A stretch of DNA of 64,000 nucleotides from Nicotiana tabacum (taxonomy: Eukaryota > Streptophyta > Magnoliopsida > Solanales > Solanaceae), in the NCBI RefSeq assembly GCF_000715075.1, contig NC_134101.1:198172103-198236102 (forward strand). Reading direction: 5' to 3'. Shown in pieces: positions 32,473-45,299 of the stretch (the stretch's first letter is position 1; each line of letters begins with the position of its first letter). The position numbers and the translations under genes are program-made. The notes below the pieces were generated by a model. The model had not been told where the DNA came from and did not search any database. It worked only from the letters and a program-made list of their open reading frames with translations.

Positions 32473-34700
32473 TTCTCCCCCACTTAAGTTCATTCTTGAA
32501 CGTGCCAAGAATCATTCCAAAGCCATCAAATCGATGTATGAACTCATCACACATATATCCATGGGTGATACCATGTCACAACAATCCATATAAGTTTGAC
32601 AACACAACCTAACTGAAAATCCTTACTTCCACTAAGTCCACAGACCTTAGAACCCAATCTCTAACATTCGAAATTCATCACGAGACACGATTCTGGTATT
32701 CATCTATAGACTGTATAAGTCTAAAAAATAGTATTAAGCCATAACCATATTCCAGAATATAATCACATGACATACCACAAAACTCAGACACACGTAGCAA
32801 TAACTTTCGACCACAATAGCTGCCCAATAACAAATGTGGTACCGGTAACAAACCTCATATCTACCAAAACCTTGTTCTAATCATTCATACACTGCCAATG
32901 AAGAAAGAAACATGAAGAAACTCATTACCACTCATCGGATCAATAAGTTACGGAGTTTTCTTGCTCGATAAGAACCACTACCAAATTATAAGCTAACTTC
33001 TGATATTATTCTTCCAAATACACCTTAACCAAATTTGATAGTACTAATTTCAGGTGCAAAATTTTATCTCATATGTATGAGATGCTTGACTGACATGACA
33101 CACCAATGCTACCTAGATCCACATACCATGCAATCCATGCACTAAACAAGCAACAACTTGAATGCTCCAAATAATGAAATGAGAATCAAATGAGAGAAGT
33201 GTTCCGCAAGCTCAACAATATCACCACAAAGCACACTGCCACAAACCCATATTACAAGGAGAAACAAAAAAAACAAAATAAGCACAAAGGATCATATCCC
33301 AACATATTCCGCCGCGATGTTTGATCCACTTCAAACACCGATCCGCATGGAATACATCAAGCCATGACACTCACAACCAACAACATATGTATAATAACAA
33401 CAAACACACGAAGTGCATGACCATACCCATAGAGAAACGGATGGCACATATACCACAAACAGGAAGACCATAGCTAAAGCGCAACCACCCATCCAATACC
33501 CGAAGAGCCATCTTGCTCAAATTATGCCACAAGTCCCAAACATAACCGCATCATGTGTGTAAATAGTCAACGAGTCTCGCAACCCATTGTAGCAGAGAAG
33601 AGTAATACATGAAACATATTAGAACATGAAATAAAATCAACTCTAGTTGATGACACACCCTCAAAAATAGTTGTGCTAAGTAAATAAATATACACATTTT
33701 CATTAGGCCTACTAGTGGCCTCCAATCAATTCTAATCCTCCTGAAATAGGTAGATAACCTTCCTAAAGATTCACTGAAACCTATCCATAAGGCATATCGT
33801 CAGCTGTATAACTCTGGCCATATCTTCATAGTCCACAACCAAGGAATAGTCCACCTATGAGACTCCCAGTCTCCATATTATAAGAATACAAAAAGCTTCA
33901 TATCTGATCCTGACTCGACCACCCAAATGACGGACACATATCTCATGCACAATCATCTTGTGATAAATACTTCCATAATTCTTTCATGTGCATAGAAAAA
34001 TCTGAACATGAATAGTCGAGCAACCAGGTGATCACCGTAGTACCAGTCAAGCATCTGCAAGTCATAATATGGTGCGCCTTCTGAACTGCGCACCCTTCTT
34101 AGGTAATACCAGATATCCGACATACTTCTAAACATCTGAAACCAATTATGCCTTCTATAACTCATGACCTTTCTTTCAAACAAAACCATAAACTTGTACA
34201 TGCACATCTCAATCCCAAACGATGCACTACCTTCATCCTACCATCATAAGAAAGCATGAGAATCCCATTATCAACTCTGAATCACAAGCAAATACAAACT
34301 CAATCAGCCAGAAACCTTCCACTTGATTTCATCTAGGAGAAAATTAAAATGCACAATAAACTCCCTTTGCCTATAGAAAATATCCATGTCAAGCCATGGT
34401 CGACACCATCGAGAACTCTTCGAAACCCATTTACACATAACCAAGCCATCAAAACTGAATTCCTTTAACTCATCCAAGTTACATAGATCGCCAAACCTAG
34501 GAGCATTGCCACATCATGCCTACAAAGCCTTGCCACACCAGAAGGACCTAAAGAACCGGTCATTTCTGTTACCATGCTGATCCGGCCTACTTCCAAGCTG
34601 TTTTATTCCTTCGTGTTCTTTCCGAATTGTCCTCAAGTTAAGACTTCTCCTTGACAGTACACCATGGTCCATAACAAAAACTCACCATATGATATCCTAA
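32473..34700 (-). other. Non-coding internal DNA of an old element
   Basis: Just right of the LTR border, the minus strand shows GGCACGTTCAAGAATGAAC, a decayed form of the pre-polypurine sequence. No gag-pol domain can be read in any frame; the small ORFs here (for example 33953-34207 on the minus strand) match nothing I recognise. The base composition (A- and C-rich on plus) continues at 51835-52752 and 58521-58940, so these look like one interrupted tract, perhaps a non-coding (LARD-like) element. Confidence 0.45.
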
Positions 34701-34878
34701 CACTACTAAAATATTGGGTTTTAGTGACGGACAAATTCTGTAACTAAACATAAAAATCCGTCACTAATCTTATTTAGCGACGGATTAGCAACGGATTATC
34801 AACCAACTCTACTAGCTATGAGCATTTTAGCGACAGATTAGCGACGATGTTCATAGCTAATTCCTATTTTTTGTAGTG
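34701..34878. mobile_element. 178-bp CACTA-type MITE
   Basis: It starts CACTACTAAAATATTGGG and ends with the inverse, CCTATTTTTTGTAGTG. Subterminal repeats related to CCGTCACTAA and AGCGACGGATTAGC lie inside at 34749, 34780 and 34831. This is the known layout of CACTA (En/Spm) derivatives. It encodes nothing. The flanking triplets (TAA and TTA) are not identical, so the 3-bp target duplication is not preserved. Confidence 0.85.
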
Positions 34879-35999
34879 TTACATGAAACCAGATCACCCT
34901 AAAGCTCATAAGACACTATATTCCCTCTTAAGCATTGTCGCGCCCCCTTTTTCCCTCTTTGCATCGAAAATTCGGGTTTATGACATTTGGGTATGGGACA
35001 ACTCATTCCTTTTGGGAACTGGTTTTGCATTTGAAGAGTCGCCACCTAATGATTTAAGGTGCAGTAGGACACCTATAGGGTGCATTTCTAAGTTTGCTTG
35101 ATAACCAGAGATAGGGTAAAGGCTTAAAATTATCCTAAGGGGAAGGTGTTAAGCACCCCTCAGGATCCACTAGTGTGGTTCCCAGCCAGACAACTTTGTG
35201 AATTTTGTACAATTAGCAAATAGACAAGTATAGGCTCAAGTAATAGGAGATTTAAGTTCAAACACATAAGAGTTTGAAAAAAATTACTAAAAGGCGAATT
35301 TTGAAAAGGAATTACAGTTTTACAAATACTTGAGAATATAAAAAAAGGAAGGAGGGGGGGTCCTAGGTTTATTCATAATATGGATCACATAAATGTGATA
35401 CCCGGTATGACACTTCTCGGAAGAGGAGATACACGTGGTATTAGCGCACCGGTCATCTTATCCATATCTACCCTTCTCACCCCGTTAAAGTATTAAAGCA
35501 CAAATTGGTCTCGACCTCTATTGCATGCTATTACCTGTCCCGTTCCTATCGATCTCGGAGGAATTTAGGACTGCTATTCCGATAAGAGGGAGGATTTTAG
35601 GCTGACTCTTAGGTTTTAAAGGTAAAAGGCTAAGGCGACATACAAAATATGTAGGACTGCATATTAGGGGAAACATATAAATAAATAAGAGGCTCATATA
35701 TACCTCCACAGACAATGCACATAAATAGCTTGACTTAACACAGTTAGGGTCAGAATTTAAAGTACTAAGGCAGGGTGTTTTAATTATTGAAGCAGACCAA
35801 TTTATTACATAACTCAGATAAAAAGTCCAAATTAGGCCTACCTGCTGGTTGTAACAGTTGCTAATTAAACAAAGGCGGATTCAGTATTATCATTATTGCC
35901 TAAGGTTTGCCTAAGTGTGTATTGATGATGTGCTATAAGCATGATATCTATTACTGATTAGTAAGGCAGCAGAGCAACGGTTAATTTTTAATCAGACAA

Positions 36000-36445
36000 T
36001 TTGGATCCTATAGGCATGCTTTCTAAACCGTATTAACGAAAGGAGTAGGTTGTTTAAATTGATTCAGAACAGTACAAGTCAAACTAATTTTTTAACTAAA
36101 CTATTTTCAGATACTATAGACATGATCTCTATTATTGCTGATTTTAATCCTACAAGCATGGTATCTAAATATTAAAGGTTGATTGTATTCTATAGGCATG
36201 GTATCTAGTTGAACGTGAAATGAAGCAGGCAAGATTTATTTGATCACAACGAAATTCTTATAGGCATGATTTTTATAAAAATATTGATTTTAATCTTATA
36301 GACATGACATCTAATTTCAAAACTGATTTAACCTTGTAGGCATGGTGTCTGATTATAGCCATTTAGATCCTATAGGCATGTTGTCTAAGTGTGGAAGTAA
36401 AACATGCAGAATTTATTAAACAGATCTTATAGGCATGTTATCTAC
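36000..36445 (-). repeat. Dispersed CCTATAGGCATG motifs in the 3' LTR of element 3
   Basis: Copies such as GATCCTATAGGCATGCTTTC (36005), TTCTATAGGCATGGTATC (36190) and GATCCTATAGGCATGTTGTC (36366), plus partial forms at 36260, 36298 and 36425, repeat the motif of LTR-A and LTR-B in reverse. Confidence 0.72.
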
Positions 36446-37499
36446 CCTTCTAATAGCTAAAACATGCATAATCACCCCATCCCTTTTCACTAGCCAACCC
36501 CCAATATTTGTTACAAATTATTACAGACCAAAAATGACTGAATTACATCATAAAAGTTCAAAATAAGAAGTTCAACCATAGGAAGCCTGATTCTTGACTT
36601 CCTCTCTGAGTTATGAAATAAACTACCTCAAATGCCAATGATGTTCAAAGCCTTTCTCATACTTGGGTGTGTCAAAGTTCCCCAAGAGTCTCAAGGGACC
36701 CTGGGCAGTACTTACACGCAGGTTTGCATAACCAGATAGAGATGAGTACAGTGTGAAAGGGCCAACCCTTATATGTTCAAGTTCAGAGGGAGCTCAAGGG
36801 TCCCAAGGTAAGGCTTACACAAGAGGGGCAGAAACTAGGTTCTAAGAATATAGTGGAAGTGCAGAATATAGAGATTAATTTAAAACTGGGTTGAAAATAG
36901 TAAATGGTAAGGGTGATTTGAAAACAGTAGTAGCAAAACTCAAACTACACAAAATCAGTAGTTACACAAAGGGGTCAAAGTGTTTTAGGAATATATTGTA
37001 TGAAGCATTCTGGGGTCAGGTTTGGGTCATGCACAACAATATATGATGTTGACATGCCCACAAACCAGCCAGAGAACACAAAACATATAGAGGGGATATG
37101 GGGGTTTGGATTCATAAGTCAGCAAATCACATAACAAATGACTAACAGAGTACATACATAGGGAAACATTAATTTAAAAGGGGAGGGGAACATATTACAG
37201 AATGCTAGTAATGTAACTTTGTGGCAGAAACATAAGCAAAAGTAGACAAGAATGAGAGAAGTTGGAACAATTAAAGAAACATGTTGTTGTTGATGCTTGA
37301 AAATTAACTAAGACATACCAGTAATGAAGCATGGTGCAGAACGGAAAAGTAAACAAATTTCTGCAGCCTAGCCTTGGCTTTCAGCCGACTAGAAAAATCA
37401 GTAGCACAACTAGTAGTAGAGAAAAGAGAGAAGGTTTTGAGTGTAAGTGTGTGTACTTGAACTCAAATTGTTCGTGTCTTTGAAAGAATATGGGGTGGG

Positions 37500-37510
37500 T
37501 ATTTATAATT
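37500..37510 (-). promoter_or_regulatory. Probable TATA box, 3' LTR of element 3
   Basis: The minus strand reads AATTATAAATACCCACCCC, at the place equivalent to TATATAAACCCCC in LTR-A; the downstream ACGAACAA and TACACTC phrases also match. The homologous segment is deleted from the 5' LTR. Confidence 0.55.
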
Positions 37511-39568
37511 TTGAAAAAGAAGAGGTAAAGTCTTAAACACAAACATGAAAGTAATCATAATCAGAATCAATTAACAGAAGTGATTCCCTTTAATTAAGGA
37601 ATCACTATTTAACAGGTAGTAGCAGGTTTAATTAAGGAAAAAAATTAGTTTGGGGACAGATTGATTATTGCCATATAAGGGACAGTAAAAGCATGAAGTA
37701 AACAATCAAGTCTAAGTACAAAATAGGCTTATTTTGGGAAAGGGTTCAGCAAGGTAAAACATCAGACCAAAGGAAAGGAATCAATTACTTTAAACAAGCG
37801 AGTGAAATTAGGGTTCATAAAAGAAAAGCTTTTGCAATCAGTCACAGGATCAAGATCAATCAAGGAAGAAACATGATTCTGCACTTCAGTATATAAATAG
37901 AGTGAACAGAAGTATCAGACATGCTAGGCCAAACACATTGGAAAAAGAGATAACACAGGCATACAGTAGTAACAGGGTAAGCTAGGATTCATCAGAAAGA
38001 AAAATATTCGGAGCACAGTAGTCTCGTAGGTCAAGTAGTCACATAGAATCAACAGTGAAGAAAACATAGCAACAGGTAAAGAGAATCAGAAACAATTAAA
38101 GGTCTGACAGTATCAAGTGAGGAAAACCTTTTAAGAAATTAGGGCTTCGACAGTAGTCGAGTTTTATAGATGATAAGAACTCAAAATCAAAAAAGTCACA
38201 CAAGGAAAAAAGACACAGGAACAAAGAACAAGTACACATTTAAACAAACAGTTTCAGAACTCGGATAAGACTAAAAGGAACTAGGGTTTTTTAACATGCT
38301 GAAATAGATTGAAGAACAACATGAGAAAATCATTTAAAACATAGCAAAATCACAAACAATATTAAAATTAGAGAAGAAATCTTTTGAAAAACTTAAAGGA
38401 AAACCCTAATCGCCGAAAAAATGAAGAGTCGTTTTGAAAGAAAAGTTGAAGAACCTTCGAGAAAACACTTAAGAAATTCATAGTAAGTACATATCTAATG
38501 TAGATCTGAAAGAAAATTGAAAGATCTCGAAGATTAGGGTTTCAGAAAACCCAGAAAAGGTTAGAAAAACCTTCAAAGTTACCGATCTAACCAGGAATGT
38601 CAAGGATTTGACTTGAACGACCATTGCTGACCGAAGAAAGACTAGAGATGAAGGTTGGGCAAGGACTGGACCAGATTCCTTCTAGGAATGGCCATGAAAC
38701 CACAGAAACAAACACCCATGAGCCATAAGAGGCCAATACACATCTCCAATGGCCATGGGAGGCCATGGATTAGGCAGGGGTTGAGGTAGATTAGGGTGGG
38801 ATTAGATGGCGGCGGCTAGGGTTCATGTGAGGTTTAAGAGAGAGTAGAGAGAACATGGATTCAAGGGCGGCGTTTGGTGAATAATGAGGTAGGTTTAGGG
38901 GTCTTTCAGGGTTAAAAATAGTAAAGGCGAATATTGGTCATTGATCTGAATGATCAATGGCGTAGATTAAAGAGGGTAGGTAGGGGAATCCGGGTTGGGT
39001 CATTTAATTGGGTTAGGGTTTGGGTTTGAATGGGAATTAGGCCGGGGAAATTGGTTTTAATTTGGGGTCAGATTTAGACTAAAATTGAAACGTAATTGGG
39101 CTATTATTTAAATAGACAATTTTCCCCTTTTAAAATTATAAAAAATACTAAATTAATTTATGAAAATAAATTGAAAGCACTAACATGATTATAATATATA
39201 ATTAACAATTTAAAAATACAGGCTTAATTTAATGAATATAAAACACAATTGAATCTAAAAAACGTCTAATATTGCAATTATATGCAATTTAGCTTAAAAA
39301 TACTAAATAAATTTATAAAAATATGCAAAATATTAACTTAGCTATATATTAGCATAAATATAAAAGTTCAACAAATGAATTACCAAAATATTAATTTTGG
39401 AAATAATTATTGGGTTTTTATGGATAAAAGAAGGAAATAAATTGATGTAAAAACCTTTAAAAATTATGGAAAAATAATAAAATACTTGGATATGCTTACA
39501 TATGAATATATATGCCATTTTGAAGTTATTTTTCATATTTAAAATATATAGGTAAAAATTGGGTATCA

Positions 39569-40446
39569 ATAGCTGCCCCTCTTTACCCGAGAAGGATGAA
39601 AGAGTTGTCGGGTAAAGACATGATGGCCAATTGTGACCGAGGAAATCAGTTTAAAGAATATAGGTCACACCCTAGCTTCTGAGCTACCTACATATCCCTG
39701 GTTTTACAGGAATCAGGCCATATGTAGTTCAGGATCCGTCGGCGGAGTATGCCGATGAAGACTTTTCAAGAACGGATGCAATATCCAGGGCGGAGAGAGT
39801 GGATGGCTTGTGGGAATGGTTGAGGTTTGATATGGTTGCGGGAACTAGGGTGCGGTCACTCCTAACGGGATGGACGTTGCTTTCCGGTTTAATTACAATT
39901 AGGAACAATAAAATTGTATATCGCGCATAAATTTAAACATGATGCAAATTCCAGCCGGACCATGAATGTTGTCTTCGAACGGTTAGGATGACGTCCTTAG
40001 ACCATGATGTCTTGGGCCATGAAGCGTATAATAAAGGATTCACAGGCCATGAAATGATACTCTCGGGCTATGAGGATGGTGCCTCCGAACCATGATGCCT
40101 TTGAATAATGATATGCAAAAGAATAAAAGGGATCCTTATGCCATGACATGGTGTTCTCGGGCTATGAAGATGGTACCTCCGAATGATGATGCCTTTGGAT
40201 AATTTGGCGATCTTTCAGCCCATGAGATGCAATATGAGGCGATCTTTCAGCCCATAAGATGTAGTATGAGACAATATTTTAGCCTATGAGATGCAGTATG
40301 GGGCGATCTTTTAGCCCATGAGATGTAGTAGCATGATGCGGATAAGACAACGCTTAGTCTTTCGAATTTAAGGGCAGAGCTTATCCCATAAGAGAAACGA
40401 AATAGACGATGCTTGAGATACTGCTTAGTTTCGAAGAAAATTGGAG
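39569..40446 (-). other. Polypurine tract and distal 3' UTR of element 3
   Basis: The minus strand ends in TAAAGAGGGGCAGCTA next to the LTR. Further in, repeated phrases (CTTTCAGCCCATGAGATG, three or four times at 40205-40330; CATGGTGTTCTCGGGCTATG and variants at 40030-40160) correspond to the imperfect repeats at 14530-14750 in element 1. Non-coding. Confidence 0.6.
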
Positions 40447-40975
40447 GTAGAGCTTAGCCTCAGAAGGCAGAATGATAGCCTCATGCAAAGATGCAAATGC
40501 GGAGAAAGGTAGAGCTTAACCTTGGAAGGCAGAATGGTAGCTTTATGCAAGTTGGAAGGAAGAATAGTAGCCTCGTGCAATGAAAATGCAAATGGAGGTA
40601 GAGCTTAACCTTGAAAGGCAAAATGGTAGCCTTATGCAAATTGAAAGGTAGAAAGGTAGCCTTATGCAATGCAATTGCAAATGGAGGTAGAGCTTAACCT
40701 CGGAAGGCAGAATGGTAACCTTATGCATATTGGAATGCAGAAAGGTAGCCTTATGCAAGTTGGAAGGCAGAATAATAGCCTTATGCAATGCAAATGCATA
40801 TGCAAGTAGAGCTTAACCTCGGAAGGCAGAATGGTAGCCTTATGCAAATTGGAATGCAGAAAGGTAGCCTTATGCAAGTTGGAAGGCAGAATAATAGCCT
40901 TATGCAATGCGAATGTAGATGGAGGTAGAGCTTAACCTCAAAAAGCAGAATGGTAGCCTTATGCAAGAAATAAAA
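40447..40975 (-). repeat. Minisatellite with higher-order structure in the element 3 3' UTR
   Basis: On the minus strand the basic unit is about TTGCATAAGGCTACCATTCT plus GCCTTCCAA, 29-30 bases, related to the 29-base unit of element 1. The diagnostic phrase GTAGAGCTTA recurs at 40447, 40509, 40598, 40687, 40806 and 40925. The gaps of 62, 89, 89, 119 and 119 are close to 2, 3, 3, 4 and 4 units, so higher-order blocks have grown stepwise. Small minus-strand ORFs spaced 119 bases apart are artefacts of this. Confidence 0.9.
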
Positions 40976-41397
40976 TAACCAATGATAGTGGAATTTTCTT
41001 AGCTAATAGCAGATTGCGATGTTGTGATTACTGGTATATGCTAATAGCAAATGTTGCAAGTGCAAGGGTTCTGATTGTCATATTTTGAACAATGTTTGTC
41101 CCTTGGGTGTATAGTATATTTAATGATTTTTCAATCCTGGTGCCTTCATCCAAAGAAAAATTGTGAGTTTTGTAGAGAGGGGAAGTTAGTTTGTATCTCT
41201 GCTGGCTTTACTTGTCCTGTTCGGCTTTGATCTGGTGATACTGTATGTATCATTGGGTTAGCATTGCTAAACAAAGCAATTTCAGTAATAAACATTCATG
41301 ATTTCGTAAAAATATGACATAAGTATACAATTAAGATAGCTTTTCAGATGAACCGATGACTGCAACGTAGCTCGGGACATTGTAACCTCTCTGGCTA

Positions 41398-41530
41398 TGG
41401 AATTTTGAGGATCCTCCTCAAAATTCTGCCCCAGTTTGATCGGTTGATGATTCTAACTGTTGCTTGCGACGATCGACTGAAATTACTTTGGAATTTTGAG
41501 GGCCCTCCTCAAAATTCCGCCCCAGTTTCC
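41398..41530 (-). repeat. Two inverted-repeat hairpin units in the 3' UTR
   Basis: Two units, 41401-41436 and 41492-41527, each have AATTTTGAGG and CCTCAAAATT arms around a few bases, followed by CTGCCCCAGTTT or CGCCCCAGTTT. They match the three units in element 2 in reverse. Spacing is 91 bases. Confidence 0.75.
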
Positions 41531-41656
41531 AATTGGGGGGGGAATGAAATTTTATTGAATTGTGATCGAACCCATAGGGCTGCCTACATATCCCCTCTTA
41601 AACGGGAATCAGGTCAGGCGTAGTTCAATTTACATCATATAAAGAAATCATAAAGA

Positions 41657-42722
41657 TTACACATAGTAATGCTTGACTGCATCTGAATTGATCGGTTTTG
41701 GCCAGACTTCTCCGTCTATTTTTACAAGTATGATGGATCCTCATGTCAAAACCCGGCGAACCATGAATGGACCTTGACAATTGGGATAGAATTTCCCCTT
41801 GGCTTCATCTTGATGTGGAAATTTTTTTCTTTAACACCAGCTGCCCCGGTGTGAACTGTCTTAGCTTGACTCTTTTGTTGAAGGCTCTGGACATTTTATT
41901 CTGATAGATTTGACCATGGCAAACTGCATTCACTATCTTTCCATCTATAAGGGCTAGTGGTTCATAATAACTTTTTACCCACTCTGTGTCGTCGAACTCA
42001 GCTTCTTGTATAATCCTTAGGGAAGGATTTCTACTTCAACGAGAATGACAACCTATGTACCGTAAATCAGCATATAGGGGGTTGCCCCGGTTGATGTGCG
42101 GACTATGGTTTGATACCCCAATATAGCAAATGATAACTTTTCACGCCACAGTTTATGCTTCTCTATCATTTTCCTCTATATCTTCTTGATATTCTTGTTA
42201 GCGGCTTCTATAGCTCCATTCATTTGAGGTCAATAGGCTATGGAATTCTTGTGTTTGATCTTGAAGGAACACATAGCTTTCATCAATTCACTGTTGAGGT
42301 TGGAGCCATTGTCAGTAATGATCAACTCTAGAATCCCGAATCGACAAACAATTCGGTCGCGGACAAAGTCTGCCAACTTTCTTAGTTACTGCTCCGTAAG
42401 ATGCTGCTTCGACCCATTTGGTGAAATAGTTGATTGGTACTAGGATAAACTTGTGCCCGTTGGAAGTGGTAGGCTCGATTGGTCCAATGACATCCATTCC
42501 CTAGGCGGCGAAAGGCCATGGTGAGCTTGTTGCATTAAGCTCATTTGGAGGTATCTTTATCATGTCTGCATGTATCTGATAGCGGTGGCATTTTCGTACA
42601 TACTGGATGCAGTCCATTTCTGTAGTCATCCAAATATAACCGGCTCGGAGTATCTTCTTTGCCAAGGCAAAACCGTTCATATGTGGACCGCAGGTCCCAA
42701 CATGAATTTCCTCTAGTAGCCT
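41657..42722 (-). pseudogene. pol: Integrase of element 3, broken
   Basis: Reading leftward, the zinc part (42720-42560) is scattered over frames. The core begins GMDVIGPIEPTTSNGHKFI (ATG near 42497) and continues FTKWVEAASYGAVTKK, then a frameshift near 42370. NGAIEAANKN (42223 leftward) keeps the catalytic Glu and is preceded by CAA where elements 1 and 2 both have TAG. The C terminus ends KPINSDAVKHYYV at stop 41657. Frameshifts and stops exclude function. Confidence 0.85.
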
Positions 42723-43373
42723 TTATGCTTCCTTTGCGTCGACACACCTTAATAGTCCCAAATAAGGAGTCCTCTTATACAGGATTCCTCCGTTGTGAAA
42801 GAAATTGTTGGACAACCTCCGAATTGTACGTTTCACAGTAAGATTTGCAAGCTCTGGGTACTCTTCTTTTGCCAAATATCCCTTGATATCATGAAACCCG
42901 GGCTTTCCGTCTGCTTCTTCTTCAACATGGCCATAGTAAGCTGGCTGATCATGGATCTTTACTGGAATGTAATCAATGAAAATTTTGTCTGGATATTGTA
43001 TCATAGATGACAGGGTATCCAATGCATCAGTGAACTCATTCTGGACTCTGGGAACATATTGGAACTGCGTCTTCGTGAACCTCATTCGCAATTCCTGTAC
43101 ATGATACAGATACGGGAGTATATTGGAGTTCTTGGTGGCCCACTCTTCTCGTACCTGATGTATAAGTAAGTCTGAATCTCCAATCACTAGAAGCTCTTGA
43201 ATGTTCATGTCAATGGCCATTTTGAGTCCTAAGATGCAGGCTTCATACTCGGCCATATTGTTGGTGCAGGGGAACCTAAGTTTGGCAGACACCGGATAAT
43301 GCTGACCAGTTTCTGACACTAGGATTGCTCCTATGCCAACTCCTTTGAAGTTTGCAGCTCCATCGAAGAACAT
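42723..43373 (-). pseudogene. pol: Archaeal-type RNase H and integrase N-terminus of element 3 (long open frame)
   Basis: A 216-codon open frame, the best-preserved domain in the window: FFDGAANFKGVGIGAILVSE (Asp), NNMAEYEACILGLKMAI (Glu), LLVIGDSDLLIHQV (Asp) and NEFTDALDTLSSM (Asp). All four nuclease carboxylates are in place. It continues through the tether into RRLSNNFFHNGGILYKRTP, the start of integrase. In Tat elements this second RNase H lies between the first RNase H and integrase and helps remove RNA from the hybrid. It is marked pseudogene because the surrounding polyprotein is broken. Confidence 0.88.
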
Positions 43374-45060
43374 TCTCTAACCGTCATAGGATTTTGCAAT
43401 GTCTTCTCCTATGAATGATACCTCTTCGTCAGGAAAATATGTTTTCAGGGGTTCGTATTCTCCATCCACGGGATTCTCATCAAGGTGGTCTGCCAGGGCA
43501 TGTCCCTTGACCACTTTCTGAGTTATGTAGACGATGTCAAACTCACTCAATAGGATCTGCCACTTGGCTAGCTTGCTAGTAGGCATGGGCTTCTGAAAGA
43601 TGTACATCAAAGGATCCATCCTTGATATGAGATATGTAGTAAGGCACAAAAGTAATGCCTCATTTTTTGAGCTACCCAAGTCAAAGCACAACATGTGCGC
43701 TCTAATAAATAATACCGAGCCTCGTACGGGGTGAACTTCTTACTGAGGTAATAAATGGCCTGCTCCTTCTTCCCCGTTTCATCATGCTGCCCAAGAATGC
43801 AGCCAAAAGCTCCATCCAACACTGCAAGGTAGGGTAGTAAGGGTCTACTTGGCTCGAGCGGGACTAAGACTGGTGTTGTTGACAGGTATTCCTTGATTCT
43901 ATTGAAGGCCTTTTGGCAGTCATCAGTCCATTTGGTAGCGGCGTCCTTTTTCAATATCTTAAAGATTGACTTTACAGATAACTGTAGATTGTGATATGAA
44001 CAGGCTGATGTAGTTAAGTCTTCCCAAAAAACCCATCACATCCTTCTTGTTCTTTCGTGGTGGCAATTCTTGAATAGCTTTGACGTTTGATGGATCCAGT
44101 TCTATTTATCGGCGACTCGCAATAAACCCAAGCAATTTTCCAACAGGAATCCCAAATGCGCACTTCACGGGATTCAGGTTCAGGTTGTACCTTCGCAATC
44201 TATTGAAGAACTTCCTCAAATCTTCCATGTGATCAGTAGTATTCTTGGATTTGATTATGACGTCATCTACATATACCTCAATCTCCTTGTGTATCCTATC
44301 ATAGAAAATGGTTGTCATGGCCCTCATGTAGGTGGCCCCTGCATTCTTCAGACCAAACGACATCATCTTGTAACAGTACATGCCCTACGGCATAATGAAA
44401 GCCATTTTCTCAGCATCTTCTTCATCCATCCATATCTAATGATAGCTAGCAAAATAATCCACAAATGACTGCAGCTCATGCTTGGCGCAATTGTCAATTA
44501 GGATGTGTATGTTCGGCAAAGGGAAGTCGTCTTTCAGACTGGCCCGGTTGAGATCCCGGTAGTTGACGCAGACTCTGACCTTCCCATCCTTATTTGGAAC
44601 TAGCACAATGTTGTCTAACCATGTCGGGTATTCTACTACGCTAAGAACCTTAGCTTTGACCTACTTGGTGACTCCTTCCTTGATTTTCAAACACATATCA
44701 GGCTTGAACATTCTAAGCTTTTGCTTTACCGGTGGGCACGTTGGATCGGTTGGCAGTTTTGTGAGCCACAATGGACGTACTTAAGCCAGTCATGTCATCA
44801 TACGACTTGGCGAATATGTCCTCATATTCCTTTAGAAATTCTATGTATTCTTCCTTTTCTGATGGCGACAGGTGAATGTTGATTCGTGTTTCCTTGACGT
44901 TTTCCGCATCTCCCAAGTTGACATTTTTTGTCTCGTCCAGGTTGGACTTAGGCCTATTCTCAAAGATCTCAACTTCTTTGACAATCTCGTCAAGTATGTC
45001 ATCTTCCTCTGAATCAATGTCTGTTTGTTGCATTGTCTCATTGCATGTCACAGTCGTTGG
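43374..45060 (-). pseudogene. pol: RT and first RNase H of element 3, broken
   Basis: The acidic linker (45051-44713) has TDIDSEEDDILDEIVKEVE and LSTSIVAHK. RT follows: the fingers and palm are in shifted frames, the palm is open at 44381-44106 (KMMSFGLKNAGATYMRAMTT), with the catalytic YVDD intact at 44273-44262, the only intact one of the three copies. Just before it, TGG has become TAG at about 44386. Connection and RNase H 1 follow (43954-43607): LDGAFGCILGQHDE, YYLSKKFTPYEARYYLLERT and CCALTWVAQ. Several stops remain between blocks. Confidence 0.88.
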
Positions 45061-45290
45061 TTCACCAAGATAAGTAATTGTAATGTTGTATTGGTAAAGT
45101 AGGGAAAGAAAATGATAGCAATAAATATTAATTCATAAGAAAAATCAAAAATGCTTTTGATAAATTTAACAACTGCTTTGAACTTCGAAGATCTTATTGC
45201 GGGAATTAAAAATGTGCAAAGAAAATTATTTAGTAAAATAATGAATAACGCTTATTTTAGCATTGCTACCCCGAGGCATGTCTGGCTTTG
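45061..45290 (-). other. Intron-like spacer before pol, element 3
   Basis: T-rich on the minus strand and devoid of coding signal, it separates the gag-derived remnant from the acidic linker of pol, as in elements 1 and 2. The clear CTACAG-type acceptor of element 2 is not preserved here. Confidence 0.4.
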
Positions 45291-45299
45291 GTTGTCCTG

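Larger units (their letters stand above)
34936..39568 (-). repeat. 3' LTR of element 3 (4.63 kb)
   Basis: On the minus strand it begins TGATACCC (39568) next to the purine tract and ends GCGACA (34936). It aligns with 47595-51834. In the 245 bases from the 34936 end I count about 15 differences by eye. It keeps two segments missing from the other LTR: about 35518-35575 and 37489-37785, the latter carrying the TATA box. Confidence 0.93.

Noticed and set aside
40481..40966. Four overlapping minus-strand ORFs with similar repeated peptides
   Set aside because: They are spaced by the 119-base repeat and have no start or composition of a real protein; products of the minisatellite.
41657..42722. 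A chromodomain at the integrase C terminus
   Set aside because: The C terminus ends soon after the GPY-type region with KPINSDAVK and a stop; no aromatic-cage pattern follows, consistent with the Tat lineage.
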